Shown here: positions 18,222-25,571 of the stretch, in pieces | Layout of the letters: every line of letters begins with the position of its first letter | How positions within the stretch are numbered: position 1 is the first letter of the stretch | Origin: an uncultured bacterium | Lineage (GTDB): Bacteria > Cyanobacteriota > Vampirovibrionia > Gastranaerophilales > Gastranaerophilaceae | DNA: 64,000 bases | Direction of reading: 5' to 3' | Assembly (NCBI GenBank): GCA_958366705.1 | Contig: CATXCB010000005.1 | Location: 1-64,000 of the forward strand | The notes under the pieces: model-generated | Seen by the model: the letters and a program-made list of their open reading frames with translations, nothing else | What the model was told of the DNA's origin: nothing | The model's database searches: none | Made by a program: the position numbers and the translations under genes

Positions 18222-19007
18222 CTAAGAATCCAGCTCTTGAGATGCATCCAAGCCCTGACGAACCATAGCCTGAGCCATTTTTATATCTCTATAATTATTC
18301 GCAAATTCGTTTGCTTTTACTCTATCATGACCTAATGAATGAGCAATGCTTGAAACAATCAGCAGCATTGGAGAATAATCAAGAACACCTTTTCCAAAAG
18401 CCTTAATACCTGATGGAACTTTATCTAACTGTTTTGACAAACTATTCAAAAATTTATTATTATTTAATTTATCACTAAATTTATTTAATAATTTAGTAGC
18501 CTGTTCTGTCTGTTCAGGTGTAGCTTTAGATGCTAATTTTGAAATAAGTTTTGAAGACCCTTTACCTAATCCCCATAAAGCGGCAATACTTGCGCCAATA
18601 GTACCTAATGTAGATAATACAGGATTTTCTCGTGAAAACTTATTCATTGCAGGACTTGCCTTATCCAGCTTACGTTTTGCACCGAATACTAAATCTATCG
18701 CTAAAAACGTACCCGCCCATTGTAAAGCAGTTGTAACAAAATTATTTACTCTGATAGCTCGGGTTAAAGATGCCATTTTCGGAGTCCTGACAGCAGAAGC
18801 TAAACCTGCTGCAAGAGGAATTGAAAAATATAATGCATTTGAAATTCTTTTATGTTTCTTGTCATTAACATCATGTGAAGCTTTTGCATAAGCAATTTGC
18901 CTTACCTGATTATCATCAAGAGCTGCCAATGTTTCAAACTCTCGCTGTAGCGATTTAAATGAGGCATTGTTCGAACTACCAGCCAGAGAAACAGAATTAA
19001 CTTGCAT
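18222..19007 (-). CDS. Multi-pass membrane protein of unknown function
   Basis: A 261-residue protein I cannot place in a family. It starts with a short serine/asparagine-rich segment ending NASFKSL, without a classical signal peptide, followed by a helical charged stretch. At least four hydrophobic segments follow (near residues 58-75, 88-108, 133-150 and 218-235). An AAGGTG site is 9 bases before the ATG. The short N-terminal segment with an F-K/S motif recalls the starts of the membrane proteins at 28658 and 31220, which may point to a lineage-specific group. Confidence 0.65.
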   Translation of the reverse strand: MQVNSVSLAGSSNNASFKSLQREFETLAALDDNQVRQIAYAKASHDVNDKKHKRISNALYFSIPLAAGLASAVRTPKMASLTRAIRVNNFVTTALQWAGTFLAIDLVFGAKRKLDKASPAMNKFSRENPVLSTLGTIGASIAALWGLGKGSSKLISKLASKATPEQTEQATKLLNKFSDKLNNNKFLNSLSKQLDKVPSGIKAFGKGVLDYSPMLLIVSSIAHSLGHDRVKANEFANNYRDIKMAQAMVRQGLDASQELDS

Positions 19008-19100
19008 AGATTACACCTTTACCTTTCACACTTTGATTATACACATGTTAAACCGGAAAGTAAAATTTTTTGCTATTTTAATAATAATTGTACACAAATA

Positions 19101-19129
19101 TTTACAATTTTTATTGTTTTTTATATTAT
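19101..19129 (+). promoter_or_regulatory. Promoter of mtaB placing +1 at the start codon
   Basis: A -35 box TTTACA (19101-19106), an exact 17-base spacer and a -10 box TATTAT (19124-19129). The ATG of mtaB begins six bases later at 19136, where transcription is expected to start. No ribosome binding site lies between, so a leaderless mRNA is predicted. Confidence 0.65.
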
Positions 19130-19135
19130 CAAAGA

Positions 19136-20419
19136 ATGAAGAAATTTAACATTCACACAATGGGCTGTAAATCTAACCAGTTTGAAAGCTCAATAATTGA
19201 AGAAAACCTGAAAAATCACGGACTGGAAAAAGTTAACGATATAAAAAATGCAGATATTTATATCTTAAATTCTTGCACTGTCACTCACAAAAGTGATAAT
19301 GAAGCCCTTTATCATTTAAGAGCAGCTAAGCATAAAAACCCTGATATAATTACTGTTGCAACAGGCTGTATGGCTCAGATTGAAAAAGAAGAACTTCTAA
19401 AAAATGATTTTATTGATTACGTCATAGGTAACGATGAAAAACTTCATTTATTTGACTACATAAATTCAGATGAAAGACTTCACTCTAAAGATATTATGAC
19501 ATTATCAGAATTTAATAAAGTTGAACTGATTGAGACAACTAAAACCCGTGCAAGTCTAAAAATTCAAGATGGATGTGATAACAGATGCACCTACTGCATT
19601 ATCTGGAAAGCAAGAGGTAAAAGTCGCAGTGCTGATTCTCAATTTATAATAAACCAGATTAATAACTTTTCAAACGCGGGTTTTAAAGAAGTTATCCTAA
19701 CAGGAATTCATATTGGACAATGGGGAAAAGAATTCGGACTAACACTACTGGATTTACTTAAAGATATAGAAACCAAAACTACAATTGAAAGGTACAGACT
19801 TGGCTCTCTTAATCCTCCAGAAATTACTGATGAAATGCTGTGTTTTCTAAAAAATTCAAAAAAATTCTGCCCGCATTTTCACCTTTCACTACAGTCCGCA
19901 AATGATAAAACATTGCGTTCAATGAATAGGTTCTACAAAACCGAAGATTATTTAAATCTGATAATAAAAATAAACGACTCATTTGAATTGCCATTTCTAG
20001 GTAGCGACATAATTACGGGATTTGCGGGTGAAACAGATGAAGATTTTGAAATTACCCGTAAAAACCTTGAAGTATCGGGGTTAACTCAAATTCACACCTT
20101 TCCTTATTCAAAAAGGAAAGGAACTATTGGAGAATCTCTATCAGATCAAGTTCCAGACACTGTAAAAACTCAAAGAGCAACAATTGTTAAAGAAATTTCC
20201 AAAAAGAAATATTCCGAATTCATTGAAAAAAATATTGGAAAAACTGTAGATGTATTGATAGAAAAACATAGAGATAAGCACACAGGTAACCTAAAAGGAA
20301 TTACCAGAAACTACCTTACGGTGCAAATAGAAACAGAAAGACAGGATTTACATAATACCCTGCAGAATGTTAAAATTAAAAATATAGATAACGGCATTCT
20401 CTACGGCGAATTGACATAA
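19136..20419 (+). CDS. mtaB: tRNA t6A37 methylthiotransferase MtaB
   Basis: A radical-SAM methylthiotransferase that converts t6A37 to ms2t6A37 in tRNAs. The N-terminal UPF0004 domain has HTMGCKSNQFES with its cluster-binding cysteine; further cysteines occur in LNSCTVT and VATGCMAQ. The radical-SAM motif is CDNRCTYC near residues 145-152. A TRAM-like domain lies at the C-terminus. The NQFES form of the first motif is typical of MtaB rather than MiaB. The start at 19136 is set by homology and by the promoter immediately upstream; an in-frame extension to 19088 runs through that promoter and is unlikely. Confidence 0.9.
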   Translation: MKKFNIHTMGCKSNQFESSIIEENLKNHGLEKVNDIKNADIYILNSCTVTHKSDNEALYHLRAAKHKNPDIITVATGCMAQIEKEELLKNDFIDYVIGNDEKLHLFDYINSDERLHSKDIMTLSEFNKVELIETTKTRASLKIQDGCDNRCTYCIIWKARGKSRSADSQFIINQINNFSNAGFKEVILTGIHIGQWGKEFGLTLLDLLKDIETKTTIERYRLGSLNPPEITDEMLCFLKNSKKFCPHFHLSLQSANDKTLRSMNRFYKTEDYLNLIIKINDSFELPFLGSDIITGFAGETDEDFEITRKNLEVSGLTQIHTFPYSKRKGTIGESLSDQVPDTVKTQRATIVKEISKKKYSEFIEKNIGKTVDVLIEKHRDKHTGNLKGITRNYLTVQIETERQDLHNTLQNVKIKNIDNGILYGELT

Positions 20420-20445
20420 AACAACACACATAACAAATGTTATTA

Positions 20446-20676
20446 CTAATTTTCTATACAAAATTCAGATAAAAAATTATCCAAATCTAAATTTAGTGCA
20501 GAAGCTATTCTAATAAAATTGTACAAAGATAACGACATTTCTCCCCGCTCAATAAAACCTATATAAGAAAGACTACAATCAGCCATTTCAGCAAGTTTTT
20601 CCTGCGAAATTTTCTGCCGCATCCGTTCAATTTTTATCTTAAACCCAACTTCTTTTTTAAATTTATCTTTATCCAT
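20446..20676 (-). CDS. XRE-family HTH transcriptional regulator, cassette 2
   Basis: A compact 76-residue Cro/C1-type regulator, essentially only the helix-turn-helix domain. The core is RMRQKISQEKLAEMADCS, followed by YIGFIERGEMSLSL. The ATG follows a -10-like TATGAT by six bases and no Shine-Dalgarno is present. It is divergent from the prepilin at 20770 and separated from it by 93 bases containing dyad symmetry. It converges with mtaB, with 26 bases between. Confidence 0.88.
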   Translation of the reverse strand: MDKDKFKKEVGFKIKIERMRQKISQEKLAEMADCSLSYIGFIERGEMSLSLYNFIRIASALNLDLDNFLSEFCIEN

Positions 20677-20693
20677 TCTAATATCATATTATA

Positions 20694-20755
20694 TTGACAA
20701 TCATTACTCTATGTATAATAATAACTATATAGCTACTATAATAGTTATATAACTA
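20694..20755 (+). promoter_or_regulatory. Promoter and palindromic operator, cassette 2
   Basis: TTGACA at 20694-20699 is a perfect -35 box. Candidate -10 boxes are AATAAT (20717-20722, 17-base spacer) and TATAAT (20714-20719, shorter spacer). Downstream lie ATAACTAT (20721-20728) with its inverse ATAGTTAT (20741-20748) and a perfect 14-base palindrome TAGTTATATAACTA (20742-20755). GGAGG for the prepilin follows. The palindromes are good candidates for binding by the divergent XRE protein. Confidence 0.55.
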
Positions 20756-20769
20756 CAAATGGAGGTCAT

Positions 20770-21516
20770 ATGAAAATTAGAAAATCAAAGGGATTTACAC
20801 TTGCAGAAGTCCTAATCACACTCGGGATAATAGGAGTTGTTGCGGCAATGACAATACCAACGTTACTTGCAAACACAAGAAGTCAAGAATATCGTTCAAA
20901 ATTTAAAAAAGCTATATCAACATTAAGTCAAGCTGCTCGTACTAATCAGGCTCAATATGGCTTTGACTTCGCAGGAATCGATTCAACCTGTGGAAACAAC
21001 GGAGCTACTCAGAATCCAGAAGAAAGACGTACCATTTGCGCAATATTAAATGCATCACTATCGGGTGCTACATTCTATGAAACAGCATCAGAAATCCCTA
21101 TGAGAAAAAATGGTAAAAATGCAAAATATACAATTACATCAGAATATGCAGGGGTACATAACATTCAACCAAACATGAATCACGCATACATACTATCAGA
21201 TGGTTCAATAATTATGATTGAAAAAAAGCTCGGGTCTGTCGCTTCTTGCACTCTAGCTATAGGGAAAAAACTAGAAGATATATACAATACAGATGGAGAC
21301 ATGAGATACTGTGAAGGATTTATTGATGTAAATGGTGTTTCTTTACCAAATAAAGAAGTCTCTTGCTCAATCGGTTCAAATTCCCTGGCAAAAAACGATT
21401 GTATAGTAAAAAATGATGCGAAACACATGACAGACATATTTCCAATAAGATTTCATGATGGAATCGTTGAACCTGCAACTGCAGCAGGAAGATATATATT
21501 ACAAACTGCAAAATAA
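20770..21516 (+). CDS. Type IV pilin-like protein (prepilin), cassette 2
   Basis: A 248-residue prepilin-like protein with a short basic leader (MKIRKSKG) and the processed segment FTLAEVLITLGIIGVVAAM. GGAGG lies 5 bases before the ATG. The C-terminal third is nearly the same as in the prepilin at 3319-4068 (FIDVNGVSLPNKEVSCS, then KNDCIVKNDAKH and FHDGIVEP), while the middle differs, so these are paralogs with a variable centre. Four or more cysteines suggest disulfides. Expected to be processed by PilD and assembled in a pilus or pseudopilus. The particular structure is not known. Confidence 0.87.
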   Translation: MKIRKSKGFTLAEVLITLGIIGVVAAMTIPTLLANTRSQEYRSKFKKAISTLSQAARTNQAQYGFDFAGIDSTCGNNGATQNPEERRTICAILNASLSGATFYETASEIPMRKNGKNAKYTITSEYAGVHNIQPNMNHAYILSDGSIIMIEKKLGSVASCTLAIGKKLEDIYNTDGDMRYCEGFIDVNGVSLPNKEVSCSIGSNSLAKNDCIVKNDAKHMTDIFPIRFHDGIVEPATAAGRYILQTAK

Positions 21517-21517
21517 T

Positions 21518-21554
21518 AAAAAAAGGCTGCTAGATTCACTAGCAGCCTTTTTTT
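21518..21554. terminator. Bidirectional terminator
   Basis: GGCTGCTAG (21525-21533) pairs with CTAGCAGCC (21539-21547) with a five-base loop, flanked by seven A before and a long run of T after. It ends the prepilin mRNA and, read on the other strand, the secY transcript. Confidence 0.85.
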
Positions 21555-21566
21555 TACTCTTTAAAT

Positions 21567-22904
21567 CTATTCCTTTAAGAAAGATTCGTAATTTCTAGCT
21601 AACAGGTGAGTTCTTACCTGATTGATTAAATCAAGCGCAACACCAACCATGATAATTAGTGAAGTTGCACCAATACCCTGCAAGGTTTCAATATGAGTCA
21701 AATAACTTGCAAAAGACGGAACCAAAGCAATAATACCTAATCCCATAGCGCCTATAAATGTTGTCTTAGATAGAATTTTATCTAAAGCCTCAGCTGTAGG
21801 TTTTCCAGGTTTGATACCTGGGATTGAAGATCCGTATTTTTTCAAATTATCAGCGATGTCTTTTGGCTGCATATTAGGCATAATTGAAGCATAGAAAAAT
21901 GTTAACGCAACAATTAAACCTACATACAAAAGATAATATGTAATTCCATCTGGACTCAAGTAGTGATTCAAGTTTAATACAAACGACTTCACCGCTGCGG
22001 ATTTAAAATTAGCCTGACCTACTAACGCTAAAATCGTTGATGGGAACAACAAAATAGCAATAGCAAAGATAATAGGCATTACACCACCCGGATTAAGTTT
22101 AAACGGAATAAAAGAATTCATACCGCCATAAACTTTATTACCAATCTGTCTTTTTGGATTTACAATAATAACCTTTCTCACAGCTTCCTGCATAATCACA
22201 ATCAAAATCATTGCAAGGAAGAAGATTGCAAGCAAAACAAACAATCCCATCTGCATTTGAGAACTTGACTTAACTAACTGCATTGTCCTTGATGCATAGA
22301 TTGGAATCCCTGAAAGGATACCGCAGAAAATAACAAGAGAACCTCCGTTACCAATACCGCGTTCTGTAATCAATTCAGAAATCCACATAACAAGAACTGC
22401 ACCTGCTGTCAAAACACATATTGAACTTGCATAAAATGCAACAGGATTAACCTGTGGCATTATTGCACCCGGCAAATGATGCAAGTACAACATAAAAATA
22501 AATGATTGAAAAATTGCCAAAACAACAGTAAATACTCTTGTATATTGAGACAATTTTCTTCTGCCTGCTTCGCCCTCTTCTTTTTGAAGTTTTTCCAATG
22601 ATGGAATTACAACAGAAACAAGCTGAACGATAATTGATGAAGTGATAAAAGGTCCGATACCTAAAGCAAGTATTGAAACTTTACCTAACGCACCACCTGA
22701 AAATAAATCAAGGAAACCAATGATATTATTTCCATTTGCAATGTTTGCAAAAACTTGATTGTTAATACCATACAATGGCATTTGAACACCAAATCTCCAC
22801 ACGGCAATCATCAGAAAAGTAAACAAAATCTTTTGCTTCAATCCTGATGCATTCCACATTGACATCAAATCATCTGTAGTAGGCATTTTTACACCTTGTG
22901 CCAT
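21567..22904 (-). CDS. secY: Preprotein translocase subunit SecY
   Basis: The channel subunit of the Sec translocon in the inner membrane. The 445-residue protein has ten hydrophobic segments and the family motifs GIGPFITSSIIVQL and WISELITERGIGNGGSL. Its cytoplasmic C-terminus (NQVRTHLLARNYE) is normal. The ATG overlaps the rplO stop by one base (TAATG), so translation is coupled. It is the last gene of a shortened spc-type block. No adk, map or infA follows as in the classical order; a terminator and prepilin gene follow instead. Confidence 0.96.
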   Translation of the reverse strand: MAQGVKMPTTDDLMSMWNASGLKQKILFTFLMIAVWRFGVQMPLYGINNQVFANIANGNNIIGFLDLFSGGALGKVSILALGIGPFITSSIIVQLVSVVIPSLEKLQKEEGEAGRRKLSQYTRVFTVVLAIFQSFIFMLYLHHLPGAIMPQVNPVAFYASSICVLTAGAVLVMWISELITERGIGNGGSLVIFCGILSGIPIYASRTMQLVKSSSQMQMGLFVLLAIFFLAMILIVIMQEAVRKVIIVNPKRQIGNKVYGGMNSFIPFKLNPGGVMPIIFAIAILLFPSTILALVGQANFKSAAVKSFVLNLNHYLSPDGITYYLLYVGLIVALTFFYASIMPNMQPKDIADNLKKYGSSIPGIKPGKPTAEALDKILSKTTFIGAMGLGIIALVPSFASYLTHIETLQGIGATSLIIMVGVALDLINQVRTHLLARNYESFLKE

Positions 22905-23353
22905 TATACTAACTCAACCTTTCCGCCAGCAGCTTCAATTTTTTCTTTTGCAGATGGTGTAACATAAGAAGCTTTAACAGTAACAGCTGATTTGATTTCT
23001 CCGTTACCTAAAACTCTTAAACCAACGCAAGATGGATGGATTGTCAAAACTTCTTTTAATGAATCCAAAGAAATTTCTTTTAATCCTAAATCATCAAGTC
23101 TTCCAACATTGATTTGAGCATAATTTTGCTTAGAATAAACTTGGAATCCTTTCAATTTTGGTAATCTTCTGTAAGCTGGCATTTGTCCGCCTTCAAAACC
23201 TCTTTTTGAAGCATTTCCAGATCTTTGACCTTCACCATTATGACCACGGCAAGAAGTTTTACCATGACCTGAAGAACGGCCTCTGCCTACTCTTTTAGAT
23301 TTAGATGTAGAACCTTCTGCAGGTCTTAAATCTTCTAATGTTATATTTGACAT
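22904..23353 (-). CDS. rplO: 50S ribosomal protein L15
   Basis: 149 residues with the L15 signature. The glycine/arginine-rich N-terminal extension reads KRVGRGRSSGHGKTSCRGH, followed by GFEGGQMPAYRRLPK. The C-terminal globular part ends KIEAAGGKVEL. L15 binds 23S rRNA late in 50S assembly. It lies between rpmD and secY, the classical spc-operon order, and overlaps the secY start by one base. Confidence 0.97.
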   Translation of the reverse strand: MSNITLEDLRPAEGSTSKSKRVGRGRSSGHGKTSCRGHNGEGQRSGNASKRGFEGGQMPAYRRLPKLKGFQVYSKQNYAQINVGRLDDLGLKEISLDSLKEVLTIHPSCVGLRVLGNGEIKSAVTVKASYVTPSAKEKIEAAGGKVELV

Positions 23354-23402
23354 TTTATTTCCTCTTTCTTTGTACTTTATGATATTAACTTATAAATGGC
23401 AA

Positions 23403-23594
23403 CTATTTTACAATCTCAACCAAATGAGAAACTTTGTTAACCATACCCATAATAGTTGCACTAGCAGAATGCTCTACAACTTGATCTTTTTTAGTCAATC
23501 CTAAACCTCTAACAACTTTACGTTGAGATTCAGATGTACCGATTAAACTTCTAACAAGTTTAATTTTAACTGCGTTTGTTTTTTTATCTGTCAT
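23403..23594 (-). CDS. rpmD: 50S ribosomal protein L30
   Basis: 63 residues matching L30: KIKLVRSLIGTSESQRKVV followed by GLGLTKKDQVVEH. The length is typical for bacterial L30. It is positioned between rpsE and rplO as in most bacteria. Confidence 0.95.
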   Translation of the reverse strand: MTDKKTNAVKIKLVRSLIGTSESQRKVVRGLGLTKKDQVVEHSASATIMGMVNKVSHLVEIVK

Positions 23595-23633
23595 AATATT
23601 ATTTCCTTATATTCAAAATATTCTATACAAAAA

Positions 23634-24266
23634 CTAATTTAAAAATTCAGCCATTGATAAGCCGCGTTTTTTAGCAACTTCATTGAATGGAGTCAAAGCT
23701 TTTAATGCCGCGATAGTAGCATTAGCTGCGTTCAATGGAGATTTTGAACCTAAAGATTTTGAAAGAATATTTTCAATACCTGCAAGTTCTAATACTGAAC
23801 GAACAGCACCACCTGCAATAATACCTGTACCTTCAGAAGCCGGTCTTAACATAACAGCACCTGCACCAGATTTTCCTGTGATAGGGTGAGGAATAGTTGT
23901 TTTAAATACTGGAACTGTAATTACGTTCTTTCTACCGTCAGCAATAGCTTTTTGAATAGCGATAATAACTTCAGAAGCTTTAGCACATCCAACGCCAACT
24001 TGACCTTTTTGGTTACCAACAATAACGATAGCGCGGAAGCTTAACTTTTTACCACCTTTAACAACTTTTGTAACACGGCTGATTTGAACAACTCTTTCAG
24101 TCCATTCAGATTGAGGTTTTTCTTCAGTTGTTTCGATTTTTTGTTTTCTGCCGCGGCCTTTTCTGCCTCTTGCAGGTTTTTCCTCAGCAACAGCCTCAGT
24201 TGAAGCTTCTTCAGTTTTTACTTCTTCTGCTGCTTCAGTAACTTTTAATTCTTCATTGTTTTCCAT
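23634..24266 (-). CDS. rpsE: 30S ribosomal protein S5 with charged N-terminal extension
   Basis: The S5 core starts near residue 55 (WTERVVQISRVTKVVKGGKK) and includes FRAIVIVGNQKGQVGVG and the dsRBD-like and C-terminal segments ending KKRGLSMAEFLN. In front is an unusual extension of about 50 residues, first glutamate-rich and then arginine/lysine-rich (ARGRKGRGRKQK). S5 shapes the mRNA entry site and decoding accuracy. An AAAGG site precedes the ATG. It is the first gene of the block; the usual upstream rplR is not adjacent and an XRE gene is found instead. Confidence 0.96.
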   Translation of the reverse strand: MENNEELKVTEAAEEVKTEEASTEAVAEEKPARGRKGRGRKQKIETTEEKPQSEWTERVVQISRVTKVVKGGKKLSFRAIVIVGNQKGQVGVGCAKASEVIIAIQKAIADGRKNVITVPVFKTTIPHPITGKSGAGAVMLRPASEGTGIIAGGAVRSVLELAGIENILSKSLGSKSPLNAANATIAALKALTPFNEVAKKRGLSMAEFLN

Positions 24267-24419
24267 TGATTTTTACCTTTCTTGTAATTTTACTTCTAAT
24301 TATTAGAACATTTATATTCTCCAACCGGGCTAGGTTGAAAATTCAGCAAATACGCCAAAATAAAGCTATTTAAAGCCATATGGAAATCGTATTTGAACTT
24401 TTTAACTTCTGACAGGATA

Positions 24420-24448
24420 AATATAAAGCAAAAAAAGGGCTATGTCAA
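24420..24448 (-). promoter_or_regulatory. Promoter of the rpsE-rpmD-rplO-secY block
   Basis: On the minus strand a perfect -35 box TTGACA (24448-24443), a 17-base spacer and a -10 box TATATT (24425-24420). Transcription would start near 24413, leaving a leader of about 147 bases before rpsE. That leader contains a small CAACC/GGTTG hairpin (24322-24337). A long leader is compatible with ribosomal-protein feedback control, but no known leader motif is recognised. Confidence 0.7.
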
Positions 24449-24466
24449 GCATTGTGTAAAGATTTT

Positions 24467-24691
24467 CTAAGATTTTTCGGTTAAAAGATAGTCCAAAGAT
24501 TTACCATAAAACTTTGCAAATTTGTGAGCATTTAATAAAGAAATTTGTTTATGCTTACCACTTTCGACATTTGAAACATAAACAGAACTCAAATCAAGAC
24601 ACTCTGCAACATGCTCTTGCGTTAATCCTCTTTTTAAACGTTCTAATTTTATATTCAATCCAAAAATCTTAAGCAAATCAATTTTATCCAT
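24467..24691 (-). CDS. XRE-family HTH transcriptional regulator, cassette 3
   Basis: A 74-residue HTH-only regulator: KRGLTQEHVAECLDLSSVYV followed by NVESGKHKQISLLNAHKFA. The ATG follows a -10-like TAAAAT by six bases and no ribosome binding site is present. It is divergent from the prepilin at 24776, with 84 bases between. Its stop lies 19 bases before the -35 box of the ribosomal block, so read-through into rpsE is possible. Confidence 0.88.
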   Translation of the reverse strand: MDKIDLLKIFGLNIKLERLKRGLTQEHVAECLDLSSVYVSNVESGKHKQISLLNAHKFAKFYGKSLDYLLTEKS

Positions 24692-24708
24692 AGTTTAATT
24701 TTATAATC

Positions 24709-24760
24709 TTGACTTTATAAAATTAATCAACTACTATTTATAAATATAAACTATAGTTTA
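24709..24760 (+). promoter_or_regulatory. Promoter and palindromic operator, cassette 3
   Basis: A -35 box TTGACT (24709-24714), a 17-base spacer and a -10 box TACTAT (24732-24737) give an expected start near 24744. Two perfect palindromes flank it: TATTTATAAATA (24735-24746) and TAAACTATAGTTTA (24747-24760). The second lies just after the predicted +1, where a bound repressor would block the prepilin promoter. A related half-site, ATAGTTTAA, is at the start of the XRE gene. Confidence 0.6.
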
Positions 24761-24775
24761 AATAAAGGAGGATAC

Positions 24776-25516
24776 ATGAAAAATGGATTTACGTTGGCTG
24801 AAGTACTAATAACTCTAGGAGTAATCGGAGTAGTTGCAGCAATGACTATTCCAACACTTATGACCAACATCAACGGACATAAATTCCGCTCTCAGTTTAA
24901 AAAATCCCTTTCAACAGTAAACCAAGCTGTAAGAATGAATGTCGCAAAGTACGACTACAATTTCGCCTCAGTATCCACAAACTGCATAAATGCGGCAACA
25001 GACCATCCTGAAAATACAATGTCCATTTGCGCTATGTTTAACGGGGCACTCGCAGGACATGCAGTAACAGATTATACAAGACTTAAGGATCCAAAAGGAA
25101 ATCTTTACTACGAAGAGTTCCTATCAAAAGGAAGACCAAGTGATTCCCAAATACAAAACAAAGGAGTAAATTTATATTATTATCAAATGGCAGATGGAAC
25201 ATTATTTGCATTCCATGCACCATCCGGTAATGGAGATGTATCTTGTACACTACAAAATCGCAGATTGGAAGACGCAATGAAAGATGCCAGATTTCAAACA
25301 TACTGCATTGCATGGCTTGACGTTAATGGAGTAAGTTTGCCAAACAAAGAGGTTAGGTGTTCTGATGGAAAAGCTCACTCAACAGATATTAATGCAGATT
25401 GCGTAGTTCCAAACAGTCCAAAATTCATGGGTGATGTATTTCCAATCATAATATACGATGAATCAGCAGCCCCTGGGTCTGCAGCCGCAAAATATGTTTT
25501 AAACACTTCTAAATAA
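24776..25516 (+). CDS. Type IV pilin-like protein (prepilin), cassette 3
   Basis: A 246-residue prepilin-like protein with a very short leader (MKNG) before FTLAEVLITLGVIGVVAAM. AAAGGAGG lies 6 bases before the ATG. The C-terminal block is related to those of cassettes 1 and 2 (WLDVNGVSLPNKEVRCS) but more diverged, with a different cysteine spacing and the ending AAPGSAAAKYVL. It probably belongs to the same extracellular structure or competes with the other two. Confidence 0.87.
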   Translation: MKNGFTLAEVLITLGVIGVVAAMTIPTLMTNINGHKFRSQFKKSLSTVNQAVRMNVAKYDYNFASVSTNCINAATDHPENTMSICAMFNGALAGHAVTDYTRLKDPKGNLYYEEFLSKGRPSDSQIQNKGVNLYYYQMADGTLFAFHAPSGNGDVSCTLQNRRLEDAMKDARFQTYCIAWLDVNGVSLPNKEVRCSDGKAHSTDINADCVVPNSPKFMGDVFPIIIYDESAAPGSAAAKYVLNTSK

Positions 25517-25571
25517 ATATTTACCGTATGCCCACTTTGTGATAAAATAAAACAAAAAAGAGGGACGAATT

